Origin: JANXQG01 sp963709175
GTDB taxonomy: Bacteria; Planctomycetota; Planctomycetia; Pirellulales; Thermoguttaceae
Assembly: GCA_963709175.1 (NCBI GenBank)
Contig: CAVPVK010000002.1
Span: 62,001 to 126,000 of the forward strand
Reading direction: 5' to 3'
Length of the DNA: 64,000 nt
Shown: piece by piece, positions 20,733 through 30,040 of the stretch
Layout of the letters: the number at the start of each line of letters is the position of its first letter
How positions within the stretch are numbered: the first letter of the stretch is position 1
Translations under genes and position numbers: made by a program
The notes under the pieces: model-generated
What the model saw: only the letters and a program-made list of their open reading frames with translations
The model's database searches: none
What the model was told of the DNA's origin: nothing

Positions 20733-21737
20733 ATGAAACCGCTTCTTGCCTGCCTCGTTTCCTTGCTTCTTACCGGCGGTGCCAGCCTCCGGGCCTTGGA
20801 GCCCGCCAACCCGCAGGCCGACGCCAAGGCCCGAGCGATCCTCAACTACCTGGAGAAGTCCCCCCAGCGGACCGACAAGCGGCTGCTCTCCGGGCAGTTT
20901 ACGGACTGCGGTCCGAACGCGAAACTGGCTACGTGCACGGAGATTCACGATAAGACTGGTCGCTGGCCGGCGATCATCGGCTTGGATTACGCCGACTTCG
21001 GCAAGGGCGGCCTGGAAACCAAAACGCCGAACCGCGTGGCAATCGAATATGCCCGTCAGGGAGGGTTGGTGACGATCTCTGCCCACCTCTACAACCCGGC
21101 CAACCCTCGGGGCGGGGGCTTGCGCGACCAGGGAGTGGATTTGCGGCAGATTCTCTCGCCCGGCAACGCCGCCCACGACCGCTGGATGAAGGAGCTCGAC
21201 ACGCTTGCCGCCGGACTGAAGGAACTCCAGGATGCCGGAGTCGTGGTCCTCTGGCGGCCGTTCCACGAGATGAACGGCGGCTGGTTCTGGTGGGGCGGCA
21301 AGCAGCCCGATACGTTCATCGCCGTTTGGCGGCACATGTTCGACTACTTCACCAAGACCAAGGGGCTGAACAACTTGCTCTGGGTCTACGCGCCCAACCA
21401 CGGCGAGAAGACGGCCGCCTATTATGCCGGCGATCGCTACGTCGATATCGTCGGGCTGGACGCCTACACCGATTTTGTCGATCCGCAGCACATTCGCGGC
21501 TACGACGCCGTAGCGGCGCTGCCCAAGCCGTTCGGCTTCACGGAGTTCGGCCCCCACGGCCCTAGCGACCCGCCCGGCAATTACGACTACCTCCGCTTCC
21601 TCGACGGCGTGCAGAAGCACTTTCCCAAGACGACTTTCTTCATGGCCTGGAACGGAAAGTGGAGCCTGGGCCGCAACCACAACGCCAGGCAACTCCTGGA
21701 ACATCCCTGGCTGGTCAATCGCGAGGATTTGCCGTAG
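20733..21737 (+). CDS. GH26 beta-mannanase, secreted
   Basis: 334 residues with a signal peptide (LLACLVSLLLTGGASLRA). The (beta/alpha)8 fold of GH26 is evident from RLLSGQF near the start, VVLWRPFHEMNGGWFWW with the acid/base Glu179, LLWVYAPNH, YVDIVGLDAYTDF, and the nucleophile Glu271 in FGFTEFGPHG. It hydrolyses beta-1,4-mannan chains outside the cytoplasm. ATG 20733 is chosen over the GTG three bases upstream. It may act with the secreted esterase at 18314. Confidence 0.9.
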   Translation: MKPLLACLVSLLLTGGASLRALEPANPQADAKARAILNYLEKSPQRTDKRLLSGQFTDCGPNAKLATCTEIHDKTGRWPAIIGLDYADFGKGGLETKTPNRVAIEYARQGGLVTISAHLYNPANPRGGGLRDQGVDLRQILSPGNAAHDRWMKELDTLAAGLKELQDAGVVVLWRPFHEMNGGWFWWGGKQPDTFIAVWRHMFDYFTKTKGLNNLLWVYAPNHGEKTAAYYAGDRYVDIVGLDAYTDFVDPQHIRGYDAVAALPKPFGFTEFGPHGPSDPPGNYDYLRFLDGVQKHFPKTTFFMAWNGKWSLGRNHNARQLLEHPWLVNREDLP

Positions 21738-21748
21738 GCCGTTGATGC

Positions 21749-21931
21749 ATTGCAACTGCCCTGGAAGTACGTTCGGCCAGTGGCGCTAGTCGTGCTCGAC
21801 AGCCGGACCAAGAAGCCCATCCGCAAGTTCTCAGTTATCAGGCCCTTGGCGAGCGATTCACGATTTCCAATCTCTGGCCAGGCAAATGGACGGTAACGTT
21901 CAAGAAGGGAGACCGAACGCTCGCCATATGA
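21749..21931 (+). pseudogene. 3' remnant of a beta-sandwich domain gene
   Basis: Two frames together give VALVVLDSRTKKPIRKFSYQ and then ERFTISNLWPGKWTVTFKKG followed by DRTLAI and a stop. This resembles a carboxypeptidase-regulatory-like or carbohydrate-binding beta-sandwich end. There is no start, and the frame changes near 21840. It directly follows the GH26 gene, so it may be a lost C-terminal domain or a neighbouring gene's tail. Confidence 0.45.
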
Positions 21932-21990
21932 AGGCCAATCACCGGGCGGGACACAGAGAACGTCACGACCGATCGGTTTTGACGCTCCGC

Positions 21991-23127
21991 TCAATCGAAA
22001 TGCCCATCCGCGCTGCCTTTGGCCAGGCCTCCGAGCCCGGGCGAGCGCGGTGTCCAGGCGCTCGTCTGCCAGTTGTCCACGGGCGGCTTGTCCGGCTGGA
22101 AGGGCGGCATGGTGAAGAGGAAATACACGGCCAGTGCATTCACGAACGGCTCGTAAAGCCCGCGCAACTCCGCTAAGGCAGCCTCCACCGACGGTCCGTC
22201 ACGCATCTTGACGCCCGCTTCGCCGAGCATCCGCCGCAGCCGGGCGAAATCGGCCGCGCTCAGCCGGTCAGGCTGCGGCGGCAACGGCCGCCTCTGAAAG
22301 ACCAAGGCCAAGTCTACCGCCGCGTGCCTTGCCATGGCAAAGGTCAGTCGGGCCTGATAGCTGTCCGCCCCATCCACGCCAGCCAGCAGCAGAGCTGACG
22401 TGTCGAGGATCGTGGTGAGCGCGCCGATCCACGACTGGTTCTCATGCTGGCTACGGTAGTAGCTCAAGACCGGGAACGAAATGCGGGTCTCTAGAAGCTC
22501 GGCTGCCCAGCGTTCCCACTCCACGAGAAATGGACCGACGCCGGTCGGACTGCGACCGGCCGCTAATCGCCGCAAGAGCTCGCCGACAGTGGGCGGCGAT
22601 CCAGCACGGGCGTCCAACAGCGAGATGGTGGTCTCGCACCGCGAAAACGCCTGGTACAGCACCGGCAGGTAACTGACGATCGCGGCCAGGAAGACGAAAC
22701 CGAGGCCAGATTCGGCCACACTCAGCGCGCGACCCGCCGTTCCCGTCGGAACCAAGTCGCCGTAGCCCAGCGTAAAGAACGTGGTGCCGCTGAAGTAGAC
22801 ATAAGTGCCGAAGGCCGACTCTTTCGCCGAAAATGCCGTGCCGATCGACCAGTGCAGCAAGGCAAAGCCGAAAATAAGCCCCGTGGCCCAAAGCACGACA
22901 AGCACGAACAGCGACAACGGCCCGAAGGTGCTGAGGTACCCCGTCCGCCATCGCCCCGGTGGCAGGAGCCGGCCCGACGTTCGCCCGATCATCCAGGACG
23001 TACGATAGAATATTCGAGCCAGCCGGAGGCCGTGCCGTATGCGACGCGGCAGGAGCACGACCTCGAAGGCGTCGACCAGCACGATGGCCATCAGCAAAAC
23101 GGCAGCGACGAGCGCAAGCCATCTCAT
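21991..23127 (-). CDS. Two-TM potassium-channel-like protein (Ion_trans_2)
   Basis: About 378 residues. Membrane helices near the start (WLALVAAVLLMAIVLVDAFE and LSLFVLVVLWATGLIFGFAL), the selectivity filter TTFFTLGYGDLVPTG (K+ type, GYGD), and a following helix (LGFVFLAAIVSYLPVLYQAF). The C-terminal ~200 residues are soluble and helical with no ligand-binding domain recognised. The ATG at 23127 is preferred because an upstream start at 23166 would overlap the preceding gene. It probably conducts K+; gating is unknown. Confidence 0.82.
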   Translation of the reverse strand: MRWLALVAAVLLMAIVLVDAFEVVLLPRRIRHGLRLARIFYRTSWMIGRTSGRLLPPGRWRTGYLSTFGPLSLFVLVVLWATGLIFGFALLHWSIGTAFSAKESAFGTYVYFSGTTFFTLGYGDLVPTGTAGRALSVAESGLGFVFLAAIVSYLPVLYQAFSRCETTISLLDARAGSPPTVGELLRRLAAGRSPTGVGPFLVEWERWAAELLETRISFPVLSYYRSQHENQSWIGALTTILDTSALLLAGVDGADSYQARLTFAMARHAAVDLALVFQRRPLPPQPDRLSAADFARLRRMLGEAGVKMRDGPSVEAALAELRGLYEPFVNALAVYFLFTMPPFQPDKPPVDNWQTSAWTPRSPGLGGLAKGSADGHFD

Positions 23128-23144
23128 AAAGTCATTCCGAACTT

Positions 23145-24533
23145 TTAATCTCCCGACAATTGCCACGGCCCACGCATCGGTCGCGCGAGCATGGCGTTGG
23201 CCTGATCATCATGGGTGAATAGTTCATGGACTGGGTCCCAGGCCATGGGTTGCTTCTTGCCCAGGCGGATGGCGATGTTTCCCAGATGGCAGACGCTAGC
23301 GCTGCGGTGGCCCACTTCCACGGGCGCGGCCGGCTCGGCCCGGCTCTTCACGCAATCGAGGAAATTGCGAACGTGGTCGTCGCTGTGGTAGAGGTGGAGT
23401 TCCTTGGGGCCGATCACCGACGTCTTGAGCGACGCGGGCGTCGTGAACAGGCCGCCGTAGCCAACCTGGATCGTGCCTTCTGTGCCCTCGAAGCGGGCGC
23501 CTACCTGCGATTTCTCCGACTCGCAAACCAGCTCCACGCCGTTGGCGTAGCGGCAGCGGAAACGCGTTTCGGTCGCCGTGGTGAAAAGACTTCCCTTAGG
23601 CAGGAACGTGGCGCTTAGCAGTTCGACCTCCGTCGGGCCCGTGTCGTCGGTCCCCATCGCCCATTGCGCGATATCGTTGGAATGCGCGCCGAAGTTTGTG
23701 ACCTGGCCGCCGGAGTAGTCGTAATTGAAGCGGAAGCGATAGAGGCAACGGTCATTATGGTAGGGGGCCAGCGGCGCGGGGCCCAGCCATGTGGCGTAAT
23801 CAAACCCGTCGGGCACGGGCATCTCGTGCCATCCCGGCCCGGGGCCGACCTTGTTATTGAAACCGACGAAGGTCGTGATCTTCTTCAACCGTCCGATACG
23901 GCCGTTGCGGACCAGTTCGCAGGCGTGCCGCGTGACAGGATTCGACCGCTCATGGCTGCCGGTCTGCAAAATCCGCTTGTGCCGCCGCACGGCCCCGATC
24001 ATCGCCTGGCCGTCGCGAATGGTCAAGGAGAGCGGCTTTTCACAGTAGATGTCCTTGCCGTTCTCGGCCGCGGCGATCGTAATGAGTGCGTGCCAATGGT
24101 CGGGCACGACCACGGTTACGGCGTCCACGTCGTTGCGGGCCAGGACGTCGCGGAAGTCGTGATAGGCGGCGCAACTTGCGTAGCCGCCCGAGCCCAGTTT
24201 CTTGGCATAATATTCATTGACGGCCTTCTGAGCAGGCTCGCGGCCGCGAAACTGCTTTTCATCGCGATAGCCGTAACTGCCCCGATTCACGTCGCACACG
24301 GCCACGACCTGGGCGTCGGACATATTAAGGAAATGCCGCATGACGTCATAGCCTTGGTTCCCTGTGCCGATGCAGGCAACCGTGATGCGGTTGCTTGGCG
24401 CCAGGGCCCCCCGCACCGACGACGGCACGATCAGCGGCAAACCCGAGACGGCCGCCAGCGCCGCGGCCTGGGCGGATTCCCGGAAAAAACCGCGACGGGA
24501 CAGGCGAGGCGAGTACATCGTGTCAGGCTCCAT
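23145..24533 (-). CDS. Gfo/Idh/MocA family oxidoreductase with Tat signal
   Basis: 462 residues. A twin-arginine signal (LSRRGFFRESAQAAALAAVS) is followed by the NAD(P)-binding motif ITVACIGTGNQGYDVMRHF (GxGxxG), the CEKPLSLTIRDGQAM motif with its catalytic Lys, and the family's C-terminal alpha/beta domain. This subfamily is greatly expanded in Planctomycetes and Bacteroidetes and acts on sugars or cyclitols in the periplasm. No sugar operon partner is visible. It ends 17 bases before the channel gene on the same strand. Confidence 0.9.
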   Translation of the reverse strand: MEPDTMYSPRLSRRGFFRESAQAAALAAVSGLPLIVPSSVRGALAPSNRITVACIGTGNQGYDVMRHFLNMSDAQVVAVCDVNRGSYGYRDEKQFRGREPAQKAVNEYYAKKLGSGGYASCAAYHDFRDVLARNDVDAVTVVVPDHWHALITIAAAENGKDIYCEKPLSLTIRDGQAMIGAVRRHKRILQTGSHERSNPVTRHACELVRNGRIGRLKKITTFVGFNNKVGPGPGWHEMPVPDGFDYATWLGPAPLAPYHNDRCLYRFRFNYDYSGGQVTNFGAHSNDIAQWAMGTDDTGPTEVELLSATFLPKGSLFTTATETRFRCRYANGVELVCESEKSQVGARFEGTEGTIQVGYGGLFTTPASLKTSVIGPKELHLYHSDDHVRNFLDCVKSRAEPAAPVEVGHRSASVCHLGNIAIRLGKKQPMAWDPVHELFTHDDQANAMLARPMRGPWQLSGD

Positions 24534-24793
24534 ACATAGGGCGTGGAAGTCAACTTACCCTAAAGAATATCCAATCGACAGGTAGTTGGCCAGGGCCGCG
24601 GCAGCTTGCATCCAGGGCACAAGCCTGACGGCTCGCCCTACGGAGTCGATCTGCCTTTTCTCGGCGCCGACCCGATCTTCCAAAACGAAATCCACGGACT
24701 CCCGTTTGTGGCTTAGCTCCGTCACTGCCTCCGCTGGGCGGGTTTCGGCTTGCTGGAACGGCACGCAAATGCCCGTCAAGAGCAACCACGATC

Positions 24794-25048
24794 TTACCCA
24801 ATGTCCTCGAGTTTCACACCGCGCCCGACCCATAGGCTTTGCCGCGCTGCGGTGATGCGCTGGACGAAACGCGGATCGTGCTTCAGGCGGTAGTCGAACC
24901 AGTCGTCTTCCGACTCAAAACCAATCAACATGCCGGCGAGTTCGCCGTGCCGAGTAATGACGAATTTCTCTTTCTACGCCAGACGCAGACACTTGGACAA
25001 GTCGTCTTTGACGTCAGACTGTGCTACTTCCTTCATCCGGCTTTCCAT
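24794..25048 (-). pseudogene. Phd/YefM-type antitoxin with premature amber stop
   Basis: From ATG 25048 the frame reads MESRMKEVAQSDVKDDLSKC, then LRLA, a TAG at 24974-24976 (codon 25), and then KEKFVITRHGELAGMLIGFE and SEDDWFDYRLKHDPRFVQ to a TAA at 24794. Apart from the stop, where family members carry Glu (GAG to TAG), it is a full 84-residue antitoxin. No matching toxin was recognised in the ~245 bases downstream. Either a real nonsense mutation in a decaying module or a base error. Confidence 0.8.
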
Positions 25049-25139
25049 TTTTTCAAGCCACACACATGCGGCGGATTTCGTCACGATCGCAGGAACTTCC
25101 TTTGCGCCTCTGCGCGAGATCCTCGCCTTCCGCCGGCGC

Positions 25140-26003
25140 CTACCCGAACCGCCCGGTGAGATAGTCCTCCGTCTCCTTCTTCGCCGGGCAGGTGAAGAGG
25201 GCCTGCGTGGGCCGGAATTCAATGAGCACGCCCTCGAACAAGAATGCCGTGTGGTCCGAAACCCGCGCCGCCTGCTGCATGTTGTGCGTGACGATGATGA
25301 TCGTGTACTCGCCCCGCAACTCGCCGATGAGGTCCTCCACGCGGGTCGTCGAACGGGGATCCAAGGCCGAGCAGGGCTCGTCCATGAGGATGATCTCCGG
25401 ATGCACGGCGATCGCCCGCGCGATGCACAACCGCTGGTGCTGCCCGCCGGAAAGCCCCAGCGCCGACTGGTGCAGGCGGTCCTTGACCTCGTCCCAGAGG
25501 GCCGCCCGTTGCAGGCTGCCTTCCACCGCCTCGTCCAACGTGCGGCGGTCGCGGACGCCGCCGATCCGCAGCCCATAAGCCACGTTCTCGTAGATCGACT
25601 TGGCGAAGGGAGTGGGGCGCTGGAAGACCATGCCCACCTTCTGCCGCAGCTCGATCACGTCCGTCCGCCGGTCGAGGATCTCCTGGCCGTCAACGAGGAT
25701 ACTGCCGGTGGTGCGGACGTCGTCGATCAGGTCGTTCATGCGATTGAGGCAACGGAGCAACGTCGACTTGCCGCAGCCCGACGGACCGATCAGGGCCGTC
25801 ACCTGGTTGCGGGGGAACTCAATGACGATGTCCTTCAGCGCCTGGCTGCGGCCGTAAAAAAGCGAGAGCTCGGCGACCTGGACGATGGCGTCCTGGCCGG
25901 CGGACTTGGCGCCAGGCTCGGAGGGGTACCCAGTGCCCTGGGGCGGAGGCGAGGCAACTTCAGGCTTGCGGGTTGCCGGAACGGTCGGCGTGGGATTGTC
26001 CAT
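25140..26003 (-). CDS. pstB: Phosphate ABC transporter ATP-binding protein
   Basis: 287 residues. After a variable Pro-rich N-terminus it has Walker A GPSGCGKST, the phosphate-type segment LRCLNRMNDLIDDVRTTGSI, signature LSGGQHQRLCIARA, Walker B ILMDEPCSALDP and the switch His in VTHNMQQAARVSD. It energises import of phosphate through PstC-PstA. It follows pstA by eight bases. No phoU follows it. Confidence 0.95.
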   Translation of the reverse strand: MDNPTPTVPATRKPEVASPPPQGTGYPSEPGAKSAGQDAIVQVAELSLFYGRSQALKDIVIEFPRNQVTALIGPSGCGKSTLLRCLNRMNDLIDDVRTTGSILVDGQEILDRRTDVIELRQKVGMVFQRPTPFAKSIYENVAYGLRIGGVRDRRTLDEAVEGSLQRAALWDEVKDRLHQSALGLSGGQHQRLCIARAIAVHPEIILMDEPCSALDPRSTTRVEDLIGELRGEYTIIIVTHNMQQAARVSDHTAFLFEGVLIEFRPTQALFTCPAKKETEDYLTGRFG

Positions 26004-26011
26004 GGTGGTTC

Positions 26012-27676
26012 TTATATCGTTCGTAAATGCAACCGCTTACGCATGCGGCTTCGCAGGAAAATCGCCACGCCGCTCAATAGCAGCACGATCACGATCAGCA
26101 GCAACGTGATGACGTAGACCAGCGGCCGGGCGGCCTCGGCGTTGGGGGCCTGGAATCCGACCGAGTAGATCTGGAACCCCAGATGCATAAACTGCCGCTC
26201 CAAGTGCAAATAAGGAAAATGGCCATCCAAAGGAAGCGTGGCTGCCGAGTTCACCGCGCCGGTGAGCATCAGCGGCGCGACCTCGCCCGCCGCCCGCGCC
26301 ATCGCCAGGATGAAGCCCGTGAGGATGCCGGGCGAGGCCAAGGGCAAAATGACGCGGACCAGGGTCTGGAACTTGGTGCTGCCCAGGGCATAGGAGCTTT
26401 CGCGAACCGTGCGGGGGATCACGCGGATGGCCTCCTCGGTGGCGACGATCACCACGGGCACGGTGAGCAGCCCCAGCGTCAGGGCGGCCCAGAGCACACC
26501 GCCGGTCCCGAAAACAGGTCCCTTGGCGAGACGGTACGCATAGAAGCGATGGTCGATCTGCCAGCCAACGAAGTTGATGAAAAACCCAGCGCCGAAAATG
26601 CCGTAGACAATCGAGGGGATGCCCGCCAGGTTGTTCACGCTGATCCGTACCAGGCGGACGAGCACGCCGTCGCGGGCGTATTCGCCCAGGTAAATTCCAG
26701 CCAGCACCCCCAGAGGAAAGCTGCACAGCGCCATCAACAGGACCAAGGCCACGGTGCCGAAAATCGCGGGAAGGACGCCGCCCTCGGTGTTGGCCTCGCG
26801 AGGCGACGTGGAAAGCAGCTCCCAGACCTTGGCCAGGTAGTGGCCGGCCTTGGCCAGCGGCCCGGTGGCATTGGGATAGTAGGCGCGGACGACGTCCAGG
26901 AGGGGCACGCAGCGATCCGCCCCGCGACCATCGCGCAAGAGGACGACGTTTTGCCGTAACTTGGCCTCGGTCTGCGAGCGCTCGGCGACCATGTGCTCAC
27001 TCTGGCTTTGCAGCGATGCGGCCTCCGCGGCGAGCTCCTGGAGTTGGTTGTCCAGGCGGGCGACAGCCGTGGCATCGGACCGGGCTTGGGCCTCGGCCTG
27101 CCGCTTGTGGTAGGCGGCCTTGAGTTGGGCCAGGTCCACGTTTCTCCGCCGCTCGGTCACGGCGGCAATGCGGTCCAACAAGGGATCAAGCGTTTCGGCC
27201 CGCTCGGCGGCAATGGCCTCAATCGCGTGTTGCAGGCGAAGGTCCATGCTGCCGCTGTCGGACAGTTCCAGGCCGGGCGTTTTCATTCCCTGCAACATGC
27301 CGTAGAAATCGCCGTTTTCTTGCCGCTCCAGGACCACGATGTCCGCCGGATAGTCCACTGCGGCGATGTCGCTTTGCGGCACCCAACGGAAGTCTTGCCG
27401 CTGCGGGTCAAACTCGCGATTTGCCGTCTTGAAGCGGACCTGCGGCCCGCGTTGCGGATCGGTTTGGGTCTCGATCCGCTGCCCGAGAAAACTGCTGCCG
27501 TCGGCGGCTTGCACCCGCTCGATCTTTGCCGGCCAGAACACGCCAAGCCCGTTAAAGAGAACGACTCCCAAGAGCGTCAGGGCGCCGAGGAGGACTGCAG
27601 CCAAAGCACCGCCGGCGACCCAGACCATGGGCTCCCCTCGCAGCCAGAATCGCGTCCGTTGTTTAGAACTGGCCAT
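26012..27676 (-). CDS. pstA: Phosphate ABC transporter permease PstA with long coiled-coil insert
   Basis: 554 residues, nearly twice the usual PstA length (~290). After the first membrane helix (GGALAAVLLGALTLLGVVLF) comes an extra region of about 250 residues including a charged coiled coil (QAEAQARSDATAVARLDNQL, SEHMVAERSQTEAKLRQNV). A normal PstA core follows, with the BPD_transp_1 motif (ALTLGLLTVPVVIVATEEAI, YALGSTKFQTLVRVILPLAS). The insert would lie on the periplasmic side. The ATG overlaps the pstC end by 14 bases, implying coupled translation. The large extracytoplasmic parts of PstA and PstC probably interact. Confidence 0.92.
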   Translation of the reverse strand: MASSKQRTRFWLRGEPMVWVAGGALAAVLLGALTLLGVVLFNGLGVFWPAKIERVQAADGSSFLGQRIETQTDPQRGPQVRFKTANREFDPQRQDFRWVPQSDIAAVDYPADIVVLERQENGDFYGMLQGMKTPGLELSDSGSMDLRLQHAIEAIAAERAETLDPLLDRIAAVTERRRNVDLAQLKAAYHKRQAEAQARSDATAVARLDNQLQELAAEAASLQSQSEHMVAERSQTEAKLRQNVVLLRDGRGADRCVPLLDVVRAYYPNATGPLAKAGHYLAKVWELLSTSPREANTEGGVLPAIFGTVALVLLMALCSFPLGVLAGIYLGEYARDGVLVRLVRISVNNLAGIPSIVYGIFGAGFFINFVGWQIDHRFYAYRLAKGPVFGTGGVLWAALTLGLLTVPVVIVATEEAIRVIPRTVRESSYALGSTKFQTLVRVILPLASPGILTGFILAMARAAGEVAPLMLTGAVNSAATLPLDGHFPYLHLERQFMHLGFQIYSVGFQAPNAEAARPLVYVITLLLIVIVLLLSGVAIFLRSRMRKRLHLRTI

Positions 27677-30037
27677 AACGCTTGCGGAGTTGCTGGCGGA
27701 CGACTTCGGCCGCCGTGTTCAGAAGGAAGGTCATGGCGAAGAGAACCACGGCGCACAAGAACAGCACGCGATATAGTGTCCCGCCCTCCGGAGCTTCAGG
27801 GAATTCCTGGGCGATGTTGGCGGAAAGGGTCCGCATGCCGTTGAAGGGGCTCCAATCGATCAGCGCCGAGTTGCCGGTGGCCATGAGGAAGACCATGGTC
27901 TCGCCCACGGCCCTGCCAAAACCGATCATTACGGCGGCAAAGATGCCTGGGCTGGCCGACGGCAGCACCACCCGCCATACCGTTTGCCAACGGCTGGCCC
28001 CCAGGGCCATGGAGGCAGCGGTCATGTTGTGCGGCACGGAGGAAAGGGCGTCCTCGGCCAGGGTGAAGATGATCGGCACCACCATGAAGCCCACGCCGAA
28101 GGCGATGAGGATGCTGTTCCGCTGGTCGTAAACCATGCCCAGTTGTTTCGACAGCCAGACGGTCACGTTGCCGCCGAAGAGCCATTGCTCGACAGGTGAT
28201 GAGAACCACCCCGCCACGGCCATGCCCACCGCCAGGAGCAGCCCGGCTACGAGGAATTCGCGGCTGCGAAGCGCGCGATACGCCGTGGGCGACCGCGCAA
28301 CCTGCTGCCAGACCAACAGGAACAAGAGGAAAACCAAGGGTATGGAAATGACGCTGAGAAAGACCGCCACCAGCCCGTCCTTGATCAGCGGCGCCAACCA
28401 GATGCCGACCAGGAAGCCGAGCACGACCGAGGGAACGCAGGCCATCAATTCGATCGACGGCTTGATCCAGGCCCGCAGGGCAGGGGAAGAGAAATGACTC
28501 ACGTAGACGGCCGCGCCCAGCCCCAACGGGCCTGCCAGGAGCATGGCGTACAGCGTGCCCTTCAACGTGCCGAAGATCAGCGGCACGAGGCTCAGCTTGG
28601 GCTCGTAGTCGTCGGTGCCGCCGGTCGATTGCCAGGAAAACTCGGGCGCGTCGTGCCCTTCGTACCAGACCCGCCCGCAGAGCGACAACCAACTGACCTC
28701 GGGGTGCAATTGGGAGTCGGCCAGTCCGAAGAAACTGCCTTTGATTTCCCAGGCGGCCAGCGAGTCGCCGGCCAACGTCAGGACTACGTCGCCGCGGCGC
28801 GAGAACGCCAGGCCCTGAACGCCACGAAAGGTCGCCAGCAGCCTTTCGCTGGTCGTGTAATCCATCGTAGCGACGCTAGCGTCGTCGCGGACCAACAAGG
28901 AGCGGTTGCGCGGCGAAGGAACGATGTCCTGGATGGCGGCGTCATGCGCCGGCAAGGTGCGGATCAAGGTCAGCTTCTTGCCTTCCCGCTTGGCCGCCCG
29001 GGTCCGGGCGAGGCCATCGTTCGACGCGGCGGGGGCGCGCTCGCCGGCTTCCTCAGGGCTTTTCCCATCGGGTTGGGGCCTGACGAAGAACCAGTTGCTA
29101 ACCCCGCCCTTGGCATCGCCGACCACCAGAGTAACATCGCCCAGCATGAGTTGCAGGGAGGTAATGGCCCGCTTATCGACAAAGGCCGGCACGACGTCGT
29201 GGTCGACGACCTGGTCCGCGTCCAGCCGCCACCAAAGCAACGAACCGTTGGCGGTGCCGGCGTATATTGTACCGCCGGCATGATCCATGGCCAGCGCGGT
29301 CACACGGCCAGGTACATCGTCGCCAATGGTCAAGCGGCTGGAAGCTGTGGTCTCCTCGTCGGTGATCTCATTGTGGACCACGTTTCGCCGCACGATGACG
29401 ATGCGATTGCCGCCGTACAAGGCGGCGGAAGCGCTCGATTTTTCGCCCGTGGATTGCATGACGGCCATGGCCGGTATGCCCAAGGTATCGGCAGGGATGT
29501 TGGCCCGCGCCGCAAGGCAAATTGCGGCGGATGGTTGCCGGCAGGTCCCGTGCGAGGCGCCGCGGCCACGTCAACGAGCGAGAACGAGCCGTCGGACCAG
29601 CGCAAGGTATAGGAGCCCGGCCCATTGGCCTCGGCGGACAAGACCTTGCGGGCAACAACAGGCTTAGCCGGCTTGCCGCTTGAGTCGCCGGCAACGGATT
29701 GGGCCTGCAACTCCTGGATCACTTTGCCAGTTGCCAAATCGACAAAGCGAAAACTGCCCGAAGCATCGATGGCGTGCGCGACTTGCCACCCCTGGTCGGG
29801 GGCGATATCGACGCCCAGCGCGAGCACGCTTTTTGCCGCCAGCCCTGCGGGCAAGGGGGCTTGCGCCAGCAGGCGGGCTCGCGCCGGCAGAAACAACGGC
29901 AACGTCGTGCCGACGATCATTACCAGGATGCCAAGCACGCTGACGATCACGACAACGCCGCCCAGCGTCACCACCCAGCGGGCCAGGAGATCATGTCGCT
30001 TGACTTTGCGCAAAACAGCCCGGCGGGTATTCAACAT
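27663..30037 (-). CDS. pstC: Phosphate ABC transporter permease PstC with beta-propeller-like insert (frame-split)
   Basis: About 790 residues when joined. The first frame has a cytoplasmic basic start, one helix (VVTLGGVVVIVSVLGILVMI) and the beginning of a beta-rich domain (GWQVAHAIDASGSFRFVDLA). The second frame continues it (GGNRIVIVRRNVVHNEI, VTALAMDHAGGTIYAGTANG, VQGLAFSRRGDVVLTLAGDS; WD-like blades) and then gives the PstC core (SIELMACVPSVVLGFLVGIW, ASMALGASRWQTVWRVVLPS). The break is near 29500, most likely one base. It starts three bases after the pstS stop. Large PstC/PstA variants with extra extracytoplasmic domains also occur in some Gammaproteobacteria. Confidence 0.9.
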
Positions 30038-30040
30038 GCG

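Noticed and set aside
24550..24793. Possible toxin gene downstream of the Phd antitoxin
   Set aside because: No frame matches a Doc, RelE or VapC pattern, and none has a supported start.
24930..26117. 395-residue plus-strand open frame opposite pstB
   Set aside because: It is antisense to a clear pstB and pstA end; composition is Arg/Ala/Gln-rich without family resemblance.
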